Assembly: GCF_001528665.1 (NCBI RefSeq)
Contig: NZ_BBYJ01000007.1
Coordinates: forward strand, 455,953 to 519,952
Length of the DNA stretch: 64,000 nt
Reading direction: 5' to 3'
Source: Microtetraspora malaysiensis
Lineage (GTDB): Bacteria; Actinomycetota; Actinomycetes; Streptosporangiales; Streptosporangiaceae
Shown here: in pieces, positions 1-15,331 of the stretch
Layout of the letters: every line of letters starts with the position of its first letter
Position numbering within the stretch: the first letter of the stretch is position 1
Position numbers and translations under genes: made by a program
Notes under the pieces: generated by a model
Seen by the model: only the letters and a program-made list of their open reading frames with translations
Database searches by the model: none
What the model was told of the DNA's origin: nothing

Positions 1-42
1 GTCCGACAGACTCCCGCCGCTCCGCTTGTACGGCCCCGTACG

Positions 43-86
43 CGGAAGCGCCCGGCATCTGGGCTTCCAGATGCCGGGCGCTTCCG
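43..86 (-). terminator. Terminator of rpoBC
   Basis: A perfect 20-bp inverted repeat (43-62 paired with 67-86) with a 4-nt loop GCTT lies nine bases past the rpoC stop codon. No T-tract follows on the minus strand, which is common for actinobacterial terminators. It should end the rpoBC transcript. Confidence 0.8.
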
Positions 87-94
87 TCGCCTGA

Positions 95-3970
<3,876 letters not shown>

Positions 3971-3993
3971 TTTTGATCCCCTCAGCTTCTAGA

Positions 3994-7458
<3,465 letters not shown>

Positions 7459-7872
7459 CAGATGTCCTTCCGAGGGCTCGCGGACTGACTACACGCACGC
7501 CAGACGACCATGCAACAGAGTTACTCAGAGAAGCGGGTCGTCAAAGGGCAGCGCAAAGGGGCAGTGTAGCCGATGGGCATACACCTGTCCACTCCGCTCT
7601 CGCTCTGCGCTCCACGTTGGTGGCAGCATCACCCGTCAGCGGCGATACGTCAAGCCCGAGGCCCGACATTTCGGCCGACTAATGCCCAGCACGCTGCGTT
7701 TTCCCGCTCACATGAGCCGTCGAACGTCACCGGACCCAGACGATACCCGCGAGCCCGTCCGGCTAACGCTCTGTCACGTGGCGAGCCGAACGCTGACCAA
7801 CGGTCGACACTGCCAGTGATCGATATGTCCTGCCGTAGCCAGCGCCAAACATAGTCTTTGCTAACAATTGAA
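7459..7872. other. Intergenic region upstream of rpoB
   Basis: This 414-bp stretch holds no convincing gene. The proximal part (7459-7591) carries the rpoBC leader and promoter. The distal part is moderately AT-richer (for example CTAACAATTGAATTAAG around 7861-7877) and may hold a second minus-strand promoter, with TATGTT near 7850 as a possible -10, but no good -35 is visible. No Rfam-like structure was recognised. Confidence 0.5.
7563..7591 (-). promoter_or_regulatory. Promoter of rpoBC
   Basis: On the minus strand TGGACA (7591-7586) and TACACT (7568-7563) are separated by exactly 17 nt, a good match to housekeeping sigma-70/HrdB promoters. The predicted start near 7556 gives a leader of about 100 nt before the TTG start. 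Confidence 0.6.
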
Positions 7873-8388
7873 TTAAGGGGCCCCGAGAACGGGCGTGTCG
7901 CCCAGGAGCGTGGAGAGATCAGAGACCAGCCAGCGGCCGTTCTCCCTGCTCATCACGAGACGGAGCCGGTTCTGCCCGACCTCCTGGGTCGGCCGGTCCT
8001 GTCCGGTTTCGCGCCCACTGGTGACCGTGTTCAGGAAAACCAATATCCGGACCTCCTCGGAGGTCGCCGACTCGACCGCGGCGCCCGCCACGACGGCCTG
8101 CCGTACCTCCTGCCGCTGGCGGGCGAGCCGCGGCAGCGTGGCGGCGAGCCGGGCATAGCGTGCGGCCAGCGCTCCGGTCGTGTGGCTCCTCGCCCGGGCG
8201 AGATCCTCGTCCATCGTCCGGTAGTCGTAGGACAGCATGTCCGCCGCATACGAGCGGGCCGCGGTCACAGCCTCCCGCCCGGCCGAGACATCGCCCTGAA
8301 GGCGGCCCAGATCCGCGTACAGCCAGGCCACGGTGGCGGCGAGGCCGGCCGCCGCGGCGGCGAGCAGCACGGCGAGAGTCCGTCTCAC
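7873..8388 (-). CDS. Mce-associated-like membrane protein
   Basis: About 171 aa from GTG at 8388; the preceding gene's TGA overlaps this GTG in a GTGA junction, so the genes are translationally coupled. An upstream in-frame start at 8451 would need a much longer overlap and is less likely. One N-terminal membrane helix (residues about 3-25) is followed by a soluble region with SYDYRTMDEDLARA and a C-terminal VMSRENGRWLVSDL. That layout and the terminal W-L-V-S-D pattern match Mce-associated proteins (Rv1362c/Rv1363c type, NTF2-like fold), which in mycobacteria accompany lipid importers. No mce genes are nearby, so the role is unknown. Family assignment is by pattern recognition. Confidence 0.7.
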   Translation of the reverse strand: MRRTLAVLLAAAAAGLAATVAWLYADLGRLQGDVSAGREAVTAARSYAADMLSYDYRTMDEDLARARSHTTGALAARYARLAATLPRLARQRQEVRQAVVAGAAVESATSEEVRILVFLNTVTSGRETGQDRPTQEVGQNRLRLVMSRENGRWLVSDLSTLLGDTPVLGAP

Positions 8389-8921
8389 TGCACCAACTCC
8401 GCCCTGGAGACCAGCCAGCGGTCCCCCACCTTGGCCACCTCCATGCGCCATCGGTAGGCACGTTCCTCGGGCTCGCCCGCCCCGCCCGGGTCGCCGCCGC
8501 CCCTCTTACCGTCCGCTCCCCAGCGGATCAACGCGTCGCCCACGACCATGACCTCGGCGGAGCGTCCGCCGTCCGCCATCGACACGAGGCCGGCCGCGCG
8601 CAGCACCCCGGCCTGCGAGACCTCGCGCCGGAGGGCGGCCTGTCGCATCGCGTCCCGGCCCTTCACGTAGCCGTCGCGGGCCTGCCCGGTCGAGGTGGCG
8701 ACGAGCCGCGCCACGTCCTGGTCCACCGTGCGGTGGTCCAGTGTGAGCAGGGCGGCCGCGTGGACGGCGGCCGCCCGGACGGCAGCCTGGCGGTCCCGCT
8801 CGTCCTGCCGCGCCTCGTTCCGGGCCACCCCGAGCAACAGCGCGGCCGCGGCCAGCCCCGCCACGAGTACCGTCAGCCCCGCGATCAGCGTCCGTCCCAC
8901 CGATGCATCACCCCCGACCAT
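8385..8921 (-). CDS. Mce-associated-like membrane protein
   Basis: A 178-aa protein from ATG at 8921. GTG at 8900 is an equally possible start and has the better Shine-Dalgarno (GGGGGTGA). It has one N-terminal transmembrane helix (LIAGLTVLVAGLAAAALLLG), then a soluble part with LLTLDHRTVDQDVARL, parallel to SYDYRTMDEDLARA in the next gene, and the same C-terminal GDRWLVSRAEL motif. The two genes are therefore tandem paralogues in one operon with a 4-bp overlap. The reading frame runs on upstream into rplL, but that extension is a shadow. It lies after the rplL terminator, so it probably has its own promoter, which was not identified. Confidence 0.7.
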   Translation of the reverse strand: MVGGDASVGRTLIAGLTVLVAGLAAAALLLGVARNEARQDERDRQAAVRAAAVHAAALLTLDHRTVDQDVARLVATSTGQARDGYVKGRDAMRQAALRREVSQAGVLRAAGLVSMADGGRSAEVMVVGDALIRWGADGKRGGGDPGGAGEPEERAYRWRMEVAKVGDRWLVSRAELVQ

Positions 8922-8988
8922 GTCATCGCACGCCGGAGGGTCTCCCGCTACACATTCCGGCCGGAGCGGGCGCGGCCGTATGAACGCG

Positions 8989-9022
8989 GAAAGGGCGGCC
9001 ACCCGAAGGTGACCGCCCTTTC
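8989..9022 (-). terminator. Terminator of rplJL
   Basis: A 15-bp stem with one mismatch (GAAAGGGCGGCCACC paired with GGTGACCGCCCTTTC) around a CGAA loop lies 17 bases past the rplL stop. It separates the ribosomal operon from the Mce-like pair. Confidence 0.75.
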
Positions 9023-9039
9023 GCGGAAAAACGTCAGTG

Positions 9040-9429
9040 TTACTTGACGCTGACGGTGGCGCCGGCGCCCTCCAGGGCAGCCTTGGCCTTCTCCGCCTGC
9101 TCCTTGTTGACCTTGCCGTCGAAGACGGCCTTCGGAGCGCCGTCCACGAGGTCCTTGGCCTCCTTGAGACCCAGGCTGGTGAGGGCGCGGATCTCCTTGA
9201 TGACCTGGATCTTCTTGTCGCCGGCGGCCTCGAGGATGACGTCGAACTCGTCCTGCTCCTCGGCCTCCTCAGCGGCGGCGCCACCGGCAGCCGGGGCGGC
9301 GGCGACGGCGACCGGAGCGGCGGCCTTGACGTCGAAGGTCTCCTCGAAGAGCTTCACGAAGTCGGACAGCTCAAGGAGGGTCATCTCCTTGAAGGACTCG
9401 AGCAGCTCGTCGGTGCTGAGCTTCGCCAT
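9040..9429 (-). CDS. rplL: 50S ribosomal protein L7/L12
   Basis: 129 aa. The N-terminal dimerisation domain ([16 protein letters not shown]) is followed by the Ala/Pro/Gly-rich hinge ([16 protein letters not shown]) and the C-terminal factor-binding domain ([20 protein letters not shown]). It forms the L10-(L12)n ribosomal stalk that recruits translational GTPases. ATG at 9429 follows GGAGGAACACACC. It lies 81 bp downstream of rplJ in the same operon and is followed by a hairpin terminator. Confidence 0.99.
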   Translation of the reverse strand: MAKLSTDELLESFKEMTLLELSDFVKLFEETFDVKAAAPVAVAAAPAAGGAAAEEAEEQDEFDVILEAAGDKKIQVIKEIRALTSLGLKEAKDLVDGAPKAVFDGKVNKEQAEKAKAALEGAGATVSVK

Positions 9430-9510
9430 GGTGTGTTCCTCCGTGTGGATCTAGCAAAAAAGTTCAGGGACCGCGGTGTGCGCTTCCCCCCAGGCCCGTC
9501 GTGGACGGAC

Positions 9511-10035
9511 CTACTCGCCGGCCTCTTCGCGCTTGGCGCGCAGGGCCTCGGCCAGTCGAGCCATGTTGGTGGGCAGCGCGGCGAAGGTGGCGGCAGCCTG
9601 GGACTGCTTCGCCTTCAGCGCACCGGCCAGCTTCGCGAGGAGAACCTCGCGGGACTCAAGGTCGGCAAGCTTGGAGATCTCGGCCGGGGTCATCGACTTG
9701 CCGTCGACGACGCCACCCTTGATCACCAGAAGGGGGTTGGCCTTGGCGAAGTCACGCAGACCCTTGGCCGCCTCGACCACGTCGCCCTTGACGAACGCGA
9801 TCGCGGTCGGGCCCTGGAGCAGCTCGTCCAGGGCGTTGATCCCGGCGTTCTGAGCCGCGATCTTAGCCAGCGTGTTCTTCGCCACGGCGAACTTCGCATT
9901 CCCACCGAGAGCAACGCGCAGCTCCTTGAGCTGCGCGACGGTGAGACCGCGGTACTCGGTCAGAACGGCGCCGCTGGAGCCCTCGAACTCGCTCTCGAGT
10001 TCGGCAACCGCGATCGCCTTATCCGCCCTCGCCAT
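9511..10035 (-). CDS. rplJ: 50S ribosomal protein L10
   Basis: 174 aa from ATG at 10035, chosen because GGAAGGAGGCCC sits directly in front and because [17 protein letters not shown] is the family N-terminus; the open frame extends 30 codons further but into the leader RNA. It contains the rRNA-binding domain ([26 protein letters not shown]) and the C-terminal helix that docks L12 dimers. It is first in the rplJ-rplL operon and is expected to autoregulate by binding the leader at 10036-10226. Confidence 0.99.
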   Translation of the reverse strand: MARADKAIAVAELESEFEGSSGAVLTEYRGLTVAQLKELRVALGGNAKFAVAKNTLAKIAAQNAGINALDELLQGPTAIAFVKGDVVEAAKGLRDFAKANPLLVIKGGVVDGKSMTPAEISKLADLESREVLLAKLAGALKAKQSQAAATFAALPTNMARLAEALRAKREEAGE

Positions 10036-10226
10036 GGGCCTCCTTCCAGATGTGCCACCGGCGAAGGCGTCCGAAAAAGGAGGAGCCCCGGCGCAGGCGC
10101 ACGGGGCTGGCACAGGCGCGCGCACGCGCCCGGAAGCTCACATCACACCTACGCGGGTCGCCCACAGAGTGGATCCTTCGGTCATCGGACTGGTGGCAGC
10201 CCGGCGACGACCGGCGGTCTTTGGCA
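10036..10226 (-). ncRNA. L10 (rplJ) autoregulatory leader
   Basis: This untranslated leader of about 190 nt starts (minus strand) with GCCAAAGACCGCCGGTCGTC and continues with ATGACCGAAGGATCC. The upstream AAGACCGCCGGTC block is what I recognise from actinobacterial L10 leaders, which fold into a kink-turn-containing site for L10-(L12)4. A hairpin followed by a T-run near the 3' end (10074-10108) could be the attenuator. Known of the family: excess L10-L12 represses the operon. The call rests on position and recognised sequence blocks; the fold was not computed. Confidence 0.65.
10074..10108 (-). terminator. Candidate attenuator hairpin in the rplJ leader
   Basis: On the minus strand AGCCCCG (10108-10102) pairs with CGGGGCT (10090-10084) across an 11-nt loop. 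The 3' side continues CCTCC then TTTTT (10078-10074). A hairpin with a T-run is unusual in this window, and it lies 39 bases before the rplJ ATG, which suggests transcription attenuation under L10 control. Confidence 0.55.
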
Positions 10227-10232
10227 AACGCC

Positions 10233-10262
10233 ACAGTAGGGCATCAATCCGCCTGATGCCAA
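10233..10262 (-). promoter_or_regulatory. Promoter of rplJL
   Basis: Minus strand TTGGCA (10262-10257), an 18-nt spacer, and TACTGT (10238-10233). The -35 starts right after the stop codon of the lipoprotein gene, and the predicted start near 10226 matches the beginning of the recognised leader sequence. Confidence 0.65.
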
Positions 10263-10263
10263 A

Positions 10264-11088
10264 TCACTGAGCGTGGAGGTTCCGCGGCAGCTCTCCGACC
10301 TCGTCCGCGGAAGGCGCCTTGATCGTCGTGGGCTCGTTGAACGAGGTGAAGGCGACGGTGGCGTTGAACGCGCCCTTGTCGGTGGGGCCGCCCTTCAGCG
10401 TGACCTTCCGGGGCAGGCCGTCGGCGTCGATCCACGCGTCGAACTTCATGTCGTCGACCTTGGCCAGGCCGCCCTCCGCCTTGACGCGCTCCTCGGGGGC
10501 GAGCTGCTTCACGGCCTCGGCCACCGGGAACGTGCCCGAGTAGTGCGTGGTGTCCACGCCGCCCACCTGCTCGGCGCCGACGGCCTTGGCGTCCTTGGAG
10601 GCGGTCAGGAGCGCCGCGCTGGTCTTGAGGTCGATCTGCTGGGCCCGGCCGAGGACTTCGTCCACGTTGACGCCTCGGGCGTCGCCGACTTCCTTGAGGT
10701 CCACCTTGATCCACGGCTTGGTGTTGCCCAGCAGGGTCTTGAGGGCGTCGGACTTCAGGTACACCGTGTCGCCCACAAGGATCACCCGGAGCCCGCCGGG
10801 GACGTTCTGGCCGGCGAAGGTGATCTGGTCGAGGGTGAGGTCGGTGGCCAGCGTGGGCTTCTGCTGGGAGCGCAGCTTGCCCTGGATGATGCCGGTGCGG
10901 TCCGCGCCGGCCGAGAGGTCCACGACGAGGTCGGCGGTGTAGGAGGTGACCTCCTGCGCCTTCTGGGAGGCCTGCTGCAGCACCTCGGACGCGGACAACC
11001 TCACGTTGCCCAGAGACGTGGCGGCGGGGGCGCACCCCACGACACCGATTACGGCGGCCGCCCCGGCGGCCAGCAGAAGTCGACGCAT
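10264..11088 (-). CDS. LppX/LprG-like lipoprotein
   Basis: 274 aa. The signal peptide ends in a lipobox (VIGVVGC, Cys19), so the mature protein is an acylated exported lipoprotein. The body (SYTADLVVDLSAGADRTGII, then a WIKVDL... block and DAWIDADGLPRKVTL) resembles the LolA-like fold of the actinobacterial LppX/LprA/F/G group, proteins proposed to carry lipids across the periplasm. A lipoprotein gene sits at the same place between rplA and rplJ in Streptomyces, so the position is conserved. ATG at 11088 follows AAAGAAAGGACAAAGAC. It has no obvious link to translation. Confidence 0.75.
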   Translation of the reverse strand: MRRLLLAAGAAAVIGVVGCAPAATSLGNVRLSASEVLQQASQKAQEVTSYTADLVVDLSAGADRTGIIQGKLRSQQKPTLATDLTLDQITFAGQNVPGGLRVILVGDTVYLKSDALKTLLGNTKPWIKVDLKEVGDARGVNVDEVLGRAQQIDLKTSAALLTASKDAKAVGAEQVGGVDTTHYSGTFPVAEAVKQLAPEERVKAEGGLAKVDDMKFDAWIDADGLPRKVTLKGGPTDKGAFNATVAFTSFNEPTTIKAPSADEVGELPRNLHAQ

Positions 11089-11221
11089 GTCTTTGTCCTT
11101 TCTTTACGGACGACTGCTCTCGACCCTATGGCGCTCGCGCGCTATCTGCGCGACCTGCGCTATATCCCCGCAATATTCCGACATATCGCAGCCGGACTCC
11201 GCAGTTCTGGGGCCGTACACG

Positions 11222-11259
11222 CGAGAACCCCCGCCCGGATGCCCGGACGGGGGTTCTCG
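11222..11259 (-). terminator. Terminator of rplKA
   Basis: CGAGAACCCCCG (11222-11233) pairs perfectly with CGGGGGTTCTCG (11248-11259), with further pairing (CCCGG/CCCGG) inside the loop. It sits 13 bases past the rplA stop. Confidence 0.8.
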
Positions 11260-11272
11260 TCGACAGATGAGA

Positions 11273-11986
11273 TCAGGCGTCGATCTCGGCGGTCAGCGAC
11301 CGCGTCACGTTCGGGTCGACCGGGATGCCGGGGCCCATGGACGTGGTGAAGGTGACCTTCTTGAGGTAACGGCCCTTGGCGGCCGACGGCTTGAGACGCA
11401 GCACCTCGTCGAGGGCGGCGGCGTAGTTCTCGACGAGCTGACGCTCACCGAAGGACGCCTTGCCGATGATGAAGTGCAGGTTCGCGTGCCGGTCGACACG
11501 GAACTCGATCTTGCCGCCCTTGATGTCGGTGACAGCCTTGCCGACGGCCGGGGTCACGGTCCCGGTCTTCGGGTTGGGCATGAGACCACGTGGACCGAGC
11601 ACGCGGCCGAGGCGGCCGACCTTGCCCATCAGGTCCGGCGTGGCGACGACGGCGTCGAAGTCGAGCCGGCCCTTGGCCACCTCGTCGATCAGCTCGTCGG
11701 CGCCGACGATGTCGGCGCCCGCGGCGCGAGCCTCCTCGGCACGGTCGCCGGTCGCGAAGACCAGGACCCGGGCGGTCTTACCGGTGCCGTGCGGGAGGTT
11801 GACGGTGCCGCGGACCATCTGGTCGGCCTTGCGCGGGTCGACGCCCAGACGCAGGGCGACCTCGACGGTGGCGTCGAACTTGGCGGTCGCGGTCTTCTTG
11901 GCCAGCCGGACACCCTCAATCGGGCTGTACAGGCTGTCGCGGTCGACCAGTTCGGCCGCGTTCTTCCAGCTCTTGCTGCGCTTCAC
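11273..11986 (-). CDS. rplA: 50S ribosomal protein L1
   Basis: 237 aa. Forms the mobile L1 stalk that handles E-site tRNA and, in many bacteria, represses its own mRNA. Family blocks are visible: [52 protein letters not shown] and the C-terminal [17 protein letters not shown] at 11986 is preceded by ATGAGGAGCGAGAA. It lies 74 bp after rplK with no terminator between. Confidence 0.99.
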   Translation of the reverse strand: MKRSKSWKNAAELVDRDSLYSPIEGVRLAKKTATAKFDATVEVALRLGVDPRKADQMVRGTVNLPHGTGKTARVLVFATGDRAEEARAAGADIVGADELIDEVAKGRLDFDAVVATPDLMGKVGRLGRVLGPRGLMPNPKTGTVTPAVGKAVTDIKGGKIEFRVDRHANLHFIIGKASFGERQLVENYAAALDEVLRLKPSAAKGRYLKKVTFTTSMGPGIPVDPNVTRSLTAEIDA

Positions 11987-12060
11987 TTCTCGCTCCTCAT
12001 GGAGTTCGTGGTCCGGGCCTGCGCGGGCCCTGCCACAGTGCTGTCTTCGTCGGTCGGGTA

Positions 12061-12492
12061 CTACTCGGCGATGGTGATGCCCATCGACCGGGCGGTGCCG
12101 GCGATGATCTTCTCAGCAGCCTCGATGTCGTTGGCGTTGAGGTCCTGCATCTTGGTCTCGGCGATCTGACGCAGCTGGTCCTTGGTGAGCTTGCCCACCT
12201 TGTCCTTGTGCGGGTTCGCGCTGCCCTTCTGCAGACCGGCGGCCTTCTTGATCAGCTCAGGCGCCGGCGGCGTCTTCGTGATGAAGGTGAAGCTGCGGTC
12301 TTCGTAGATCGTGATCTCGACGGGGATGATGTTGCCCCGCTGAGCCTCCGTCGCAGCGTTGTACTGCTTGACGAAGTCCATGATGTTGACGCCGTGCGGA
12401 CCGAGCGCGGTACCGACCGGCGGCGCGGGCGTGGCCTGGCCAGCGGGAAGCTGGACCTTGACCAGGGCCGCGATCTTCTTCTTGGGAGGCAT
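12061..12492 (-). CDS. rplK: 50S ribosomal protein L11
   Basis: 143 aa. Binds the GTPase-associated region of 23S rRNA and is needed for RelA-type stringent responses and for thiopeptide binding. The N-terminal proline-rich domain ([20 protein letters not shown]) and C-terminal rRNA-binding domain ([17 protein letters not shown]) are complete. ATG at 12492 follows CCGGAGAGAGC. A terminator-like hairpin separates it from nusG. Confidence 0.99.
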   Translation of the reverse strand: MPPKKKIAALVKVQLPAGQATPAPPVGTALGPHGVNIMDFVKQYNAATEAQRGNIIPVEITIYEDRSFTFITKTPPAPELIKKAAGLQKGSANPHKDKVGKLTKDQLRQIAETKMQDLNANDIEAAEKIIAGTARSMGITIAE

Positions 12493-12536
12493 GCTCTCTC
12501 CGGGTCCTTGACTAACTTGAATCTCTCAGCCCGGGC

Positions 12537-12607
12537 CCTCACCACGTGAGGACACGGCGGCACCGCTAACGGTGCCGCCGCCCAGGCCCACCCTCACGAC
12601 CGTGAGG
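12537..12607 (-). promoter_or_regulatory. Two matched palindromes flanking the nusG terminator
   Basis: CCTCAC-N3-GTGAGG (12537-12551) and CCTCAC-N4-GTGAGG (12592-12607) bracket the strong hairpin at 12555-12580. The 6-bp arms are identical in both. They may be extra RNA hairpins or a paired protein site; the function is unknown. Confidence 0.4.
12555..12580 (-). terminator. Hairpin between nusG and rplK
   Basis: CGGCGGCACCG (12555-12565) pairs perfectly with CGGTGCCGCCG (12570-12580) around a CTAA loop, 54 bases past the nusG stop. It probably terminates or attenuates the secE-nusG transcript before rplK. Confidence 0.65.
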
Positions 12608-12633
12608 ACGACTTAGGAGTGTATGCCAGGCCG

Positions 12634-13404
12634 TCAGATCTTGGAGACCTGGTTGAACGACAGCTCGACAGGGGTCTCGCGGCCGAAGATCGACACGAGC
12701 ACCTTGAGCTTCTGGGACTCGATGCTGATCTCGCTGACCGTGGCGGGCAGCGTGGCGAACGGGCCGTCCATGACAGTGACGGACTCGCCGACCTCGAAGT
12801 CGACGGTCGCGGCGGTCGCCTTGGAGGCCGCCTTCTTCACTTCCTCGGCCGGCTCGGGCGCCAGCAGCTTGGCGACCTCGTCGAGGTTGAGCGGGCTCGG
12901 CTTGTTCGACAGCCCGACGAAGCCGGTGACGCCGGGCGTGTTGCGCACCGCGGCCCAGGACTCGTCGGTGAGGTCCATCCGGACCAGCACATACCCCGGA
13001 AGCACACGCTCCTTGATCGGAGTCTTCTTGCCGCCCTTGAACTCAGTGATCGTGTGGGTCGGCACCTCGACCTGGAAGATGTAGTCCTCCATGTTGAGGG
13101 AGCTGGTACGGCTCTCGATGTTCTGCTTCACGCGGTTCTCGTAGCCGGCGTACGAGTGGATGACGTACCACTCGCCGAACTGGCCGCGGAGCTGACGCTT
13201 GAACTCCTCGACGGGGTCGACCTCCGGGACGACATCGCCGTCCTCGTCGACCTCTGCCACGGCGTCGCCCGAGTCGGCGTCAACGTCAGCGTCAGCGCCG
13301 TGCTCGCCGGCGGCAGCGGTGTCGTCGACCTTCTCTACGGCCTCGTCCGGCTCGGTCTCCCACTCTTCGCGGGAGCCATCGACCGGCAGCGGGGACTCGG
13401 ACAC
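12634..13404 (-). CDS. nusG: Transcription termination/antitermination factor NusG
   Basis: 256 aa from GTG at 13404 ([10 protein letters not shown]...), chosen because AAAGAGGAAGAG lies in front. The first 75 or so residues are a highly acidic actinobacterial extension ([17 protein letters not shown]). The NGN domain then begins at [20 protein letters not shown], and the C-terminal KOW domain has [20 protein letters not shown]. The protein binds RNA polymerase and couples it to ribosomes or Rho. It lies 52 bp downstream of secE, the usual pairing. Confidence 0.98.
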   Translation of the reverse strand: MSESPLPVDGSREEWETEPDEAVEKVDDTAAAGEHGADADVDADSGDAVAEVDEDGDVVPEVDPVEEFKRQLRGQFGEWYVIHSYAGYENRVKQNIESRTSSLNMEDYIFQVEVPTHTITEFKGGKKTPIKERVLPGYVLVRMDLTDESWAAVRNTPGVTGFVGLSNKPSPLNLDEVAKLLAPEPAEEVKKAASKATAATVDFEVGESVTVMDGPFATLPATVSEISIESQKLKVLVSIFGRETPVELSFNQVSKI

Positions 13405-13456
13405 GGTGACTCTTCCTCTTTCGTCGGTGACATGACGTGCGACGATCAGGGTCGGA

Positions 13457-13741
13457 TCACGATCCGCCGAAGACCGCCAACACACCCTTCGTCAGCAGGA
13501 AGTCTATCCCGGCCACGATCGCGACCATGATTAGAACAAAGCCGAGGACCACAGAGGTATAAGTGATCAGGTCCTTACGCCTCGGCCAGATGACCTTACG
13601 CAGTTCGGCGACAACCTGCCGGTAGAAAAGTGCGGGAGAGGTGCGCTTTGCCTTCTTCTCACCGCTTGGCTTGCCTGGCTTTCCTGCGGTCTCACCGCGG
13701 GTGTCGATCGCCACAGTCCTCACCTGATCCGTCGTGTCCAT
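13457..13741 (-). CDS. secE: Preprotein translocase subunit SecE
   Basis: 94 aa. A basic cytoplasmic segment and amphipathic helix ([22 protein letters not shown], with the conserved V-W-P type motif) precede a single transmembrane helix ([21 protein letters not shown]). Clamps SecY in the protein-export channel. I chose ATG at 13741, but its ribosome binding site is weak. In-frame GTG codons at 13723 and 13714 are alternatives, the latter with GTGAGG close in front. The frame extends into the tRNA region, which is a shadow. Confidence 0.95.
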   Translation of the reverse strand: MDTTDQVRTVAIDTRGETAGKPGKPSGEKKAKRTSPALFYRQVVAELRKVIWPRRKDLITYTSVVLGFVLIMVAIVAGIDFLLTKGVLAVFGGS

Positions 13742-13791
13742 CGCAACTTGCGGCGCGCTTTCACGCCAGTTGGTGCGCGGACCGCACTCCG

Positions 13792-13864
13792 CAGGGCACG
13801 AGGGACTCGAACCCCCAACCGCCGGTTTTGGAGACCGGTGCGCTACCAATTGCGCTAGTGCCCT
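13792..13864 (-). tRNA. trnW: tRNA-Trp (CCA)
   Basis: The 73-nt cloverleaf includes a discriminator G at 13792 and has no encoded CCA tail. The acceptor arms are AGGGCAC and GTGCCCT, the anticodon stem CCGGT/ACCGG encloses the loop CTCCAAA with anticodon CCA, and the T-arm is GGGGGTTCGAGTCCCTC. It lies just upstream of secE, an arrangement known in Streptomyces. Confidence 0.97.
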
Positions 13865-13938
13865 AAGCCGTGCACCACCATACCGGAGAAACGGATCGAC
13901 ATTGCCGAACGTTCCCGTCGTGGCCCACTAGACGCAGA

Positions 13939-13967
13939 AGTGTACGTGGGAATGGCGACTTCGTCGA
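13939..13967 (-). promoter_or_regulatory. Promoter of tRNA-Trp/secE/nusG
   Basis: Minus strand TCGACG (13967-13962), 17 nt, TACACT (13944-13939). It lies about 75 bp upstream of the tRNA 5' end, and the -10 is the same hexamer as at the rpoBC promoter. Confidence 0.5.
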
Positions 13968-14061
13968 ACCAGATCGTCCGCGCGGTTCAAAGCTACCCGG
14001 CCGACTGTCCAGATGGTGGTAAGCGGCGGAAGGATTCCCGCAGGTCTGAAACGATGGAGGC

Positions 14062-15267
14062 ATGACCCGACCTCGCATCTCCGCGCGCATTTCCGCGATC
14101 TCAGAGTCCGCGACGCTGGCCGTGGACGCCAAGGCCAAGGCCATGAAGGCGGCCGGTCGCCCGGTCATCGGCTTCGGCGCGGGCGAGCCCGACTTCCCGA
14201 CGCCCGACTACATCGTCGAGGCGGCCGTCGAGGCGTGCCGGAACCCCCGGTTCCACAAGTACACGCCGGCCGGCGGCCTGCCCGAGCTCAAGCAGGCGAT
14301 CGCCGAGAAGACGCTGCGCGACTCCGGGTTCCAGGTGGACGCCTCCCAGGTCCTGGTGACCAACGGCGGCAAGCAGGCCGTCTACGAGGCGTTCGCCACC
14401 TTGCTGGACCCGGGTGACGAGGTGCTTGTCATCGCCCCGTACTGGACGACGTACCCGGAGGCGATCAAGCTCGCGGGCGGTGTCCAGGTTGACGTCGTGA
14501 CCGACGAGACGACGGGCTATCTCGCGTCGGTCGAGCAGCTTGAGGAGAAGCTGACCGAGCGGACCAAGGCGCTGCTGTTCGTCTCGCCGTCCAACCCGAC
14601 GGGCGCCGTCTACTCGCCCGCGCAGGTCGAGGAGATCGGCCGCTGGGCGCTGGACAAGGGCCTGTGGGTCGTCACCGACGAGATCTATGAGCACCTCGTG
14701 TACGGCGGCGCCTCCTTCTCCAGCATCGCCACGGCCGTGCCCGAGCTGCGCGAGCGCGTGGTCGTCCTGAACGGCGTGGCGAAGACGTACGCGATGACCG
14801 GCTGGCGGGTGGGCTGGCTCATCGGGCCGTCCGACGTGGTGAAGGCCGCGACGAACCTGCAGTCGCACGCCACCTCCAACGTGTCGAACGTGGGGCAGGC
14901 CGCCGCGCTCGCCGCCGTCTCCGGCGACCTTTCCGCCGTGGCGATGATGCGCGAGGCGTTCGACCGTCGCCGGCAGACCATGGTCCGGATGCTCAACGAG
15001 ATCCCGGGCATGGTGTGCCCCGAGCCGCTGGGCGCGTTCTACGCGTACCCGTCGGTGAAGGCGCTGCTGGGCAAGGAGCTGCGCGGCCGGCGGCCGGCCT
15101 CCTCCGCCGAGCTGGCCGAGCTGATCCTCGAAGAGTCCGAGGTGGCGCTGGTGCCGGGTGAGGCGTTCGGCACCCCCGGCTACTTCCGGCTGTCGTACGC
15201 GCTGGGCGACGACGACCTGGTCGAGGGCGTCAGCCGCGTGGCCAAGCTGCTCGCCGAGGCGCACTGA
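14062..15267 (+). CDS. aspC: Pyridoxal phosphate-dependent aspartate aminotransferase (class I)
   Basis: 401 aa. Fold-type I aminotransferase that swaps amino groups between aspartate and 2-oxoglutarate. The PLP pocket is readable: [24 protein letters not shown] with the conserved Asn-Pro, [10 protein letters not shown], and the Schiff-base lysine in [16 protein letters not shown]; the C-terminal substrate Arg lies in [11 protein letters not shown] at 14062 follows GATGGAGGC. It is divergent from tRNA-Trp and convergent with the 473-aa membrane protein gene. The same gene is found beside secE in Streptomyces. Aromatic or prephenate aminotransferase activity cannot be excluded. Confidence 0.95.
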   Translation: MTRPRISARISAISESATLAVDAKAKAMKAAGRPVIGFGAGEPDFPTPDYIVEAAVEACRNPRFHKYTPAGGLPELKQAIAEKTLRDSGFQVDASQVLVTNGGKQAVYEAFATLLDPGDEVLVIAPYWTTYPEAIKLAGGVQVDVVTDETTGYLASVEQLEEKLTERTKALLFVSPSNPTGAVYSPAQVEEIGRWALDKGLWVVTDEIYEHLVYGGASFSSIATAVPELRERVVVLNGVAKTYAMTGWRVGWLIGPSDVVKAATNLQSHATSNVSNVGQAAALAAVSGDLSAVAMMREAFDRRRQTMVRMLNEIPGMVCPEPLGAFYAYPSVKALLGKELRGRRPASSAELAELILEESEVALVPGEAFGTPGYFRLSYALGDDDLVEGVSRVAKLLAEAH

Positions 15268-15285
15268 GCGACCTCTTCTAGACGA

Positions 15286-15316
15286 AAAGGCCCGGACCAT
15301 CACGGCCCGGGCCTTT
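15286..15316. terminator. Bidirectional terminator between aspC and the 473-aa gene
   Basis: AAAGGCCCGG (15286-15295) pairs with CCGGGCCTTT (15307-15316). The A-run and T-run at the two ends let the hairpin work in both directions for the converging genes. Confidence 0.75.
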
Positions 15317-15331
15317 CCGGCGTTTCCGCCC

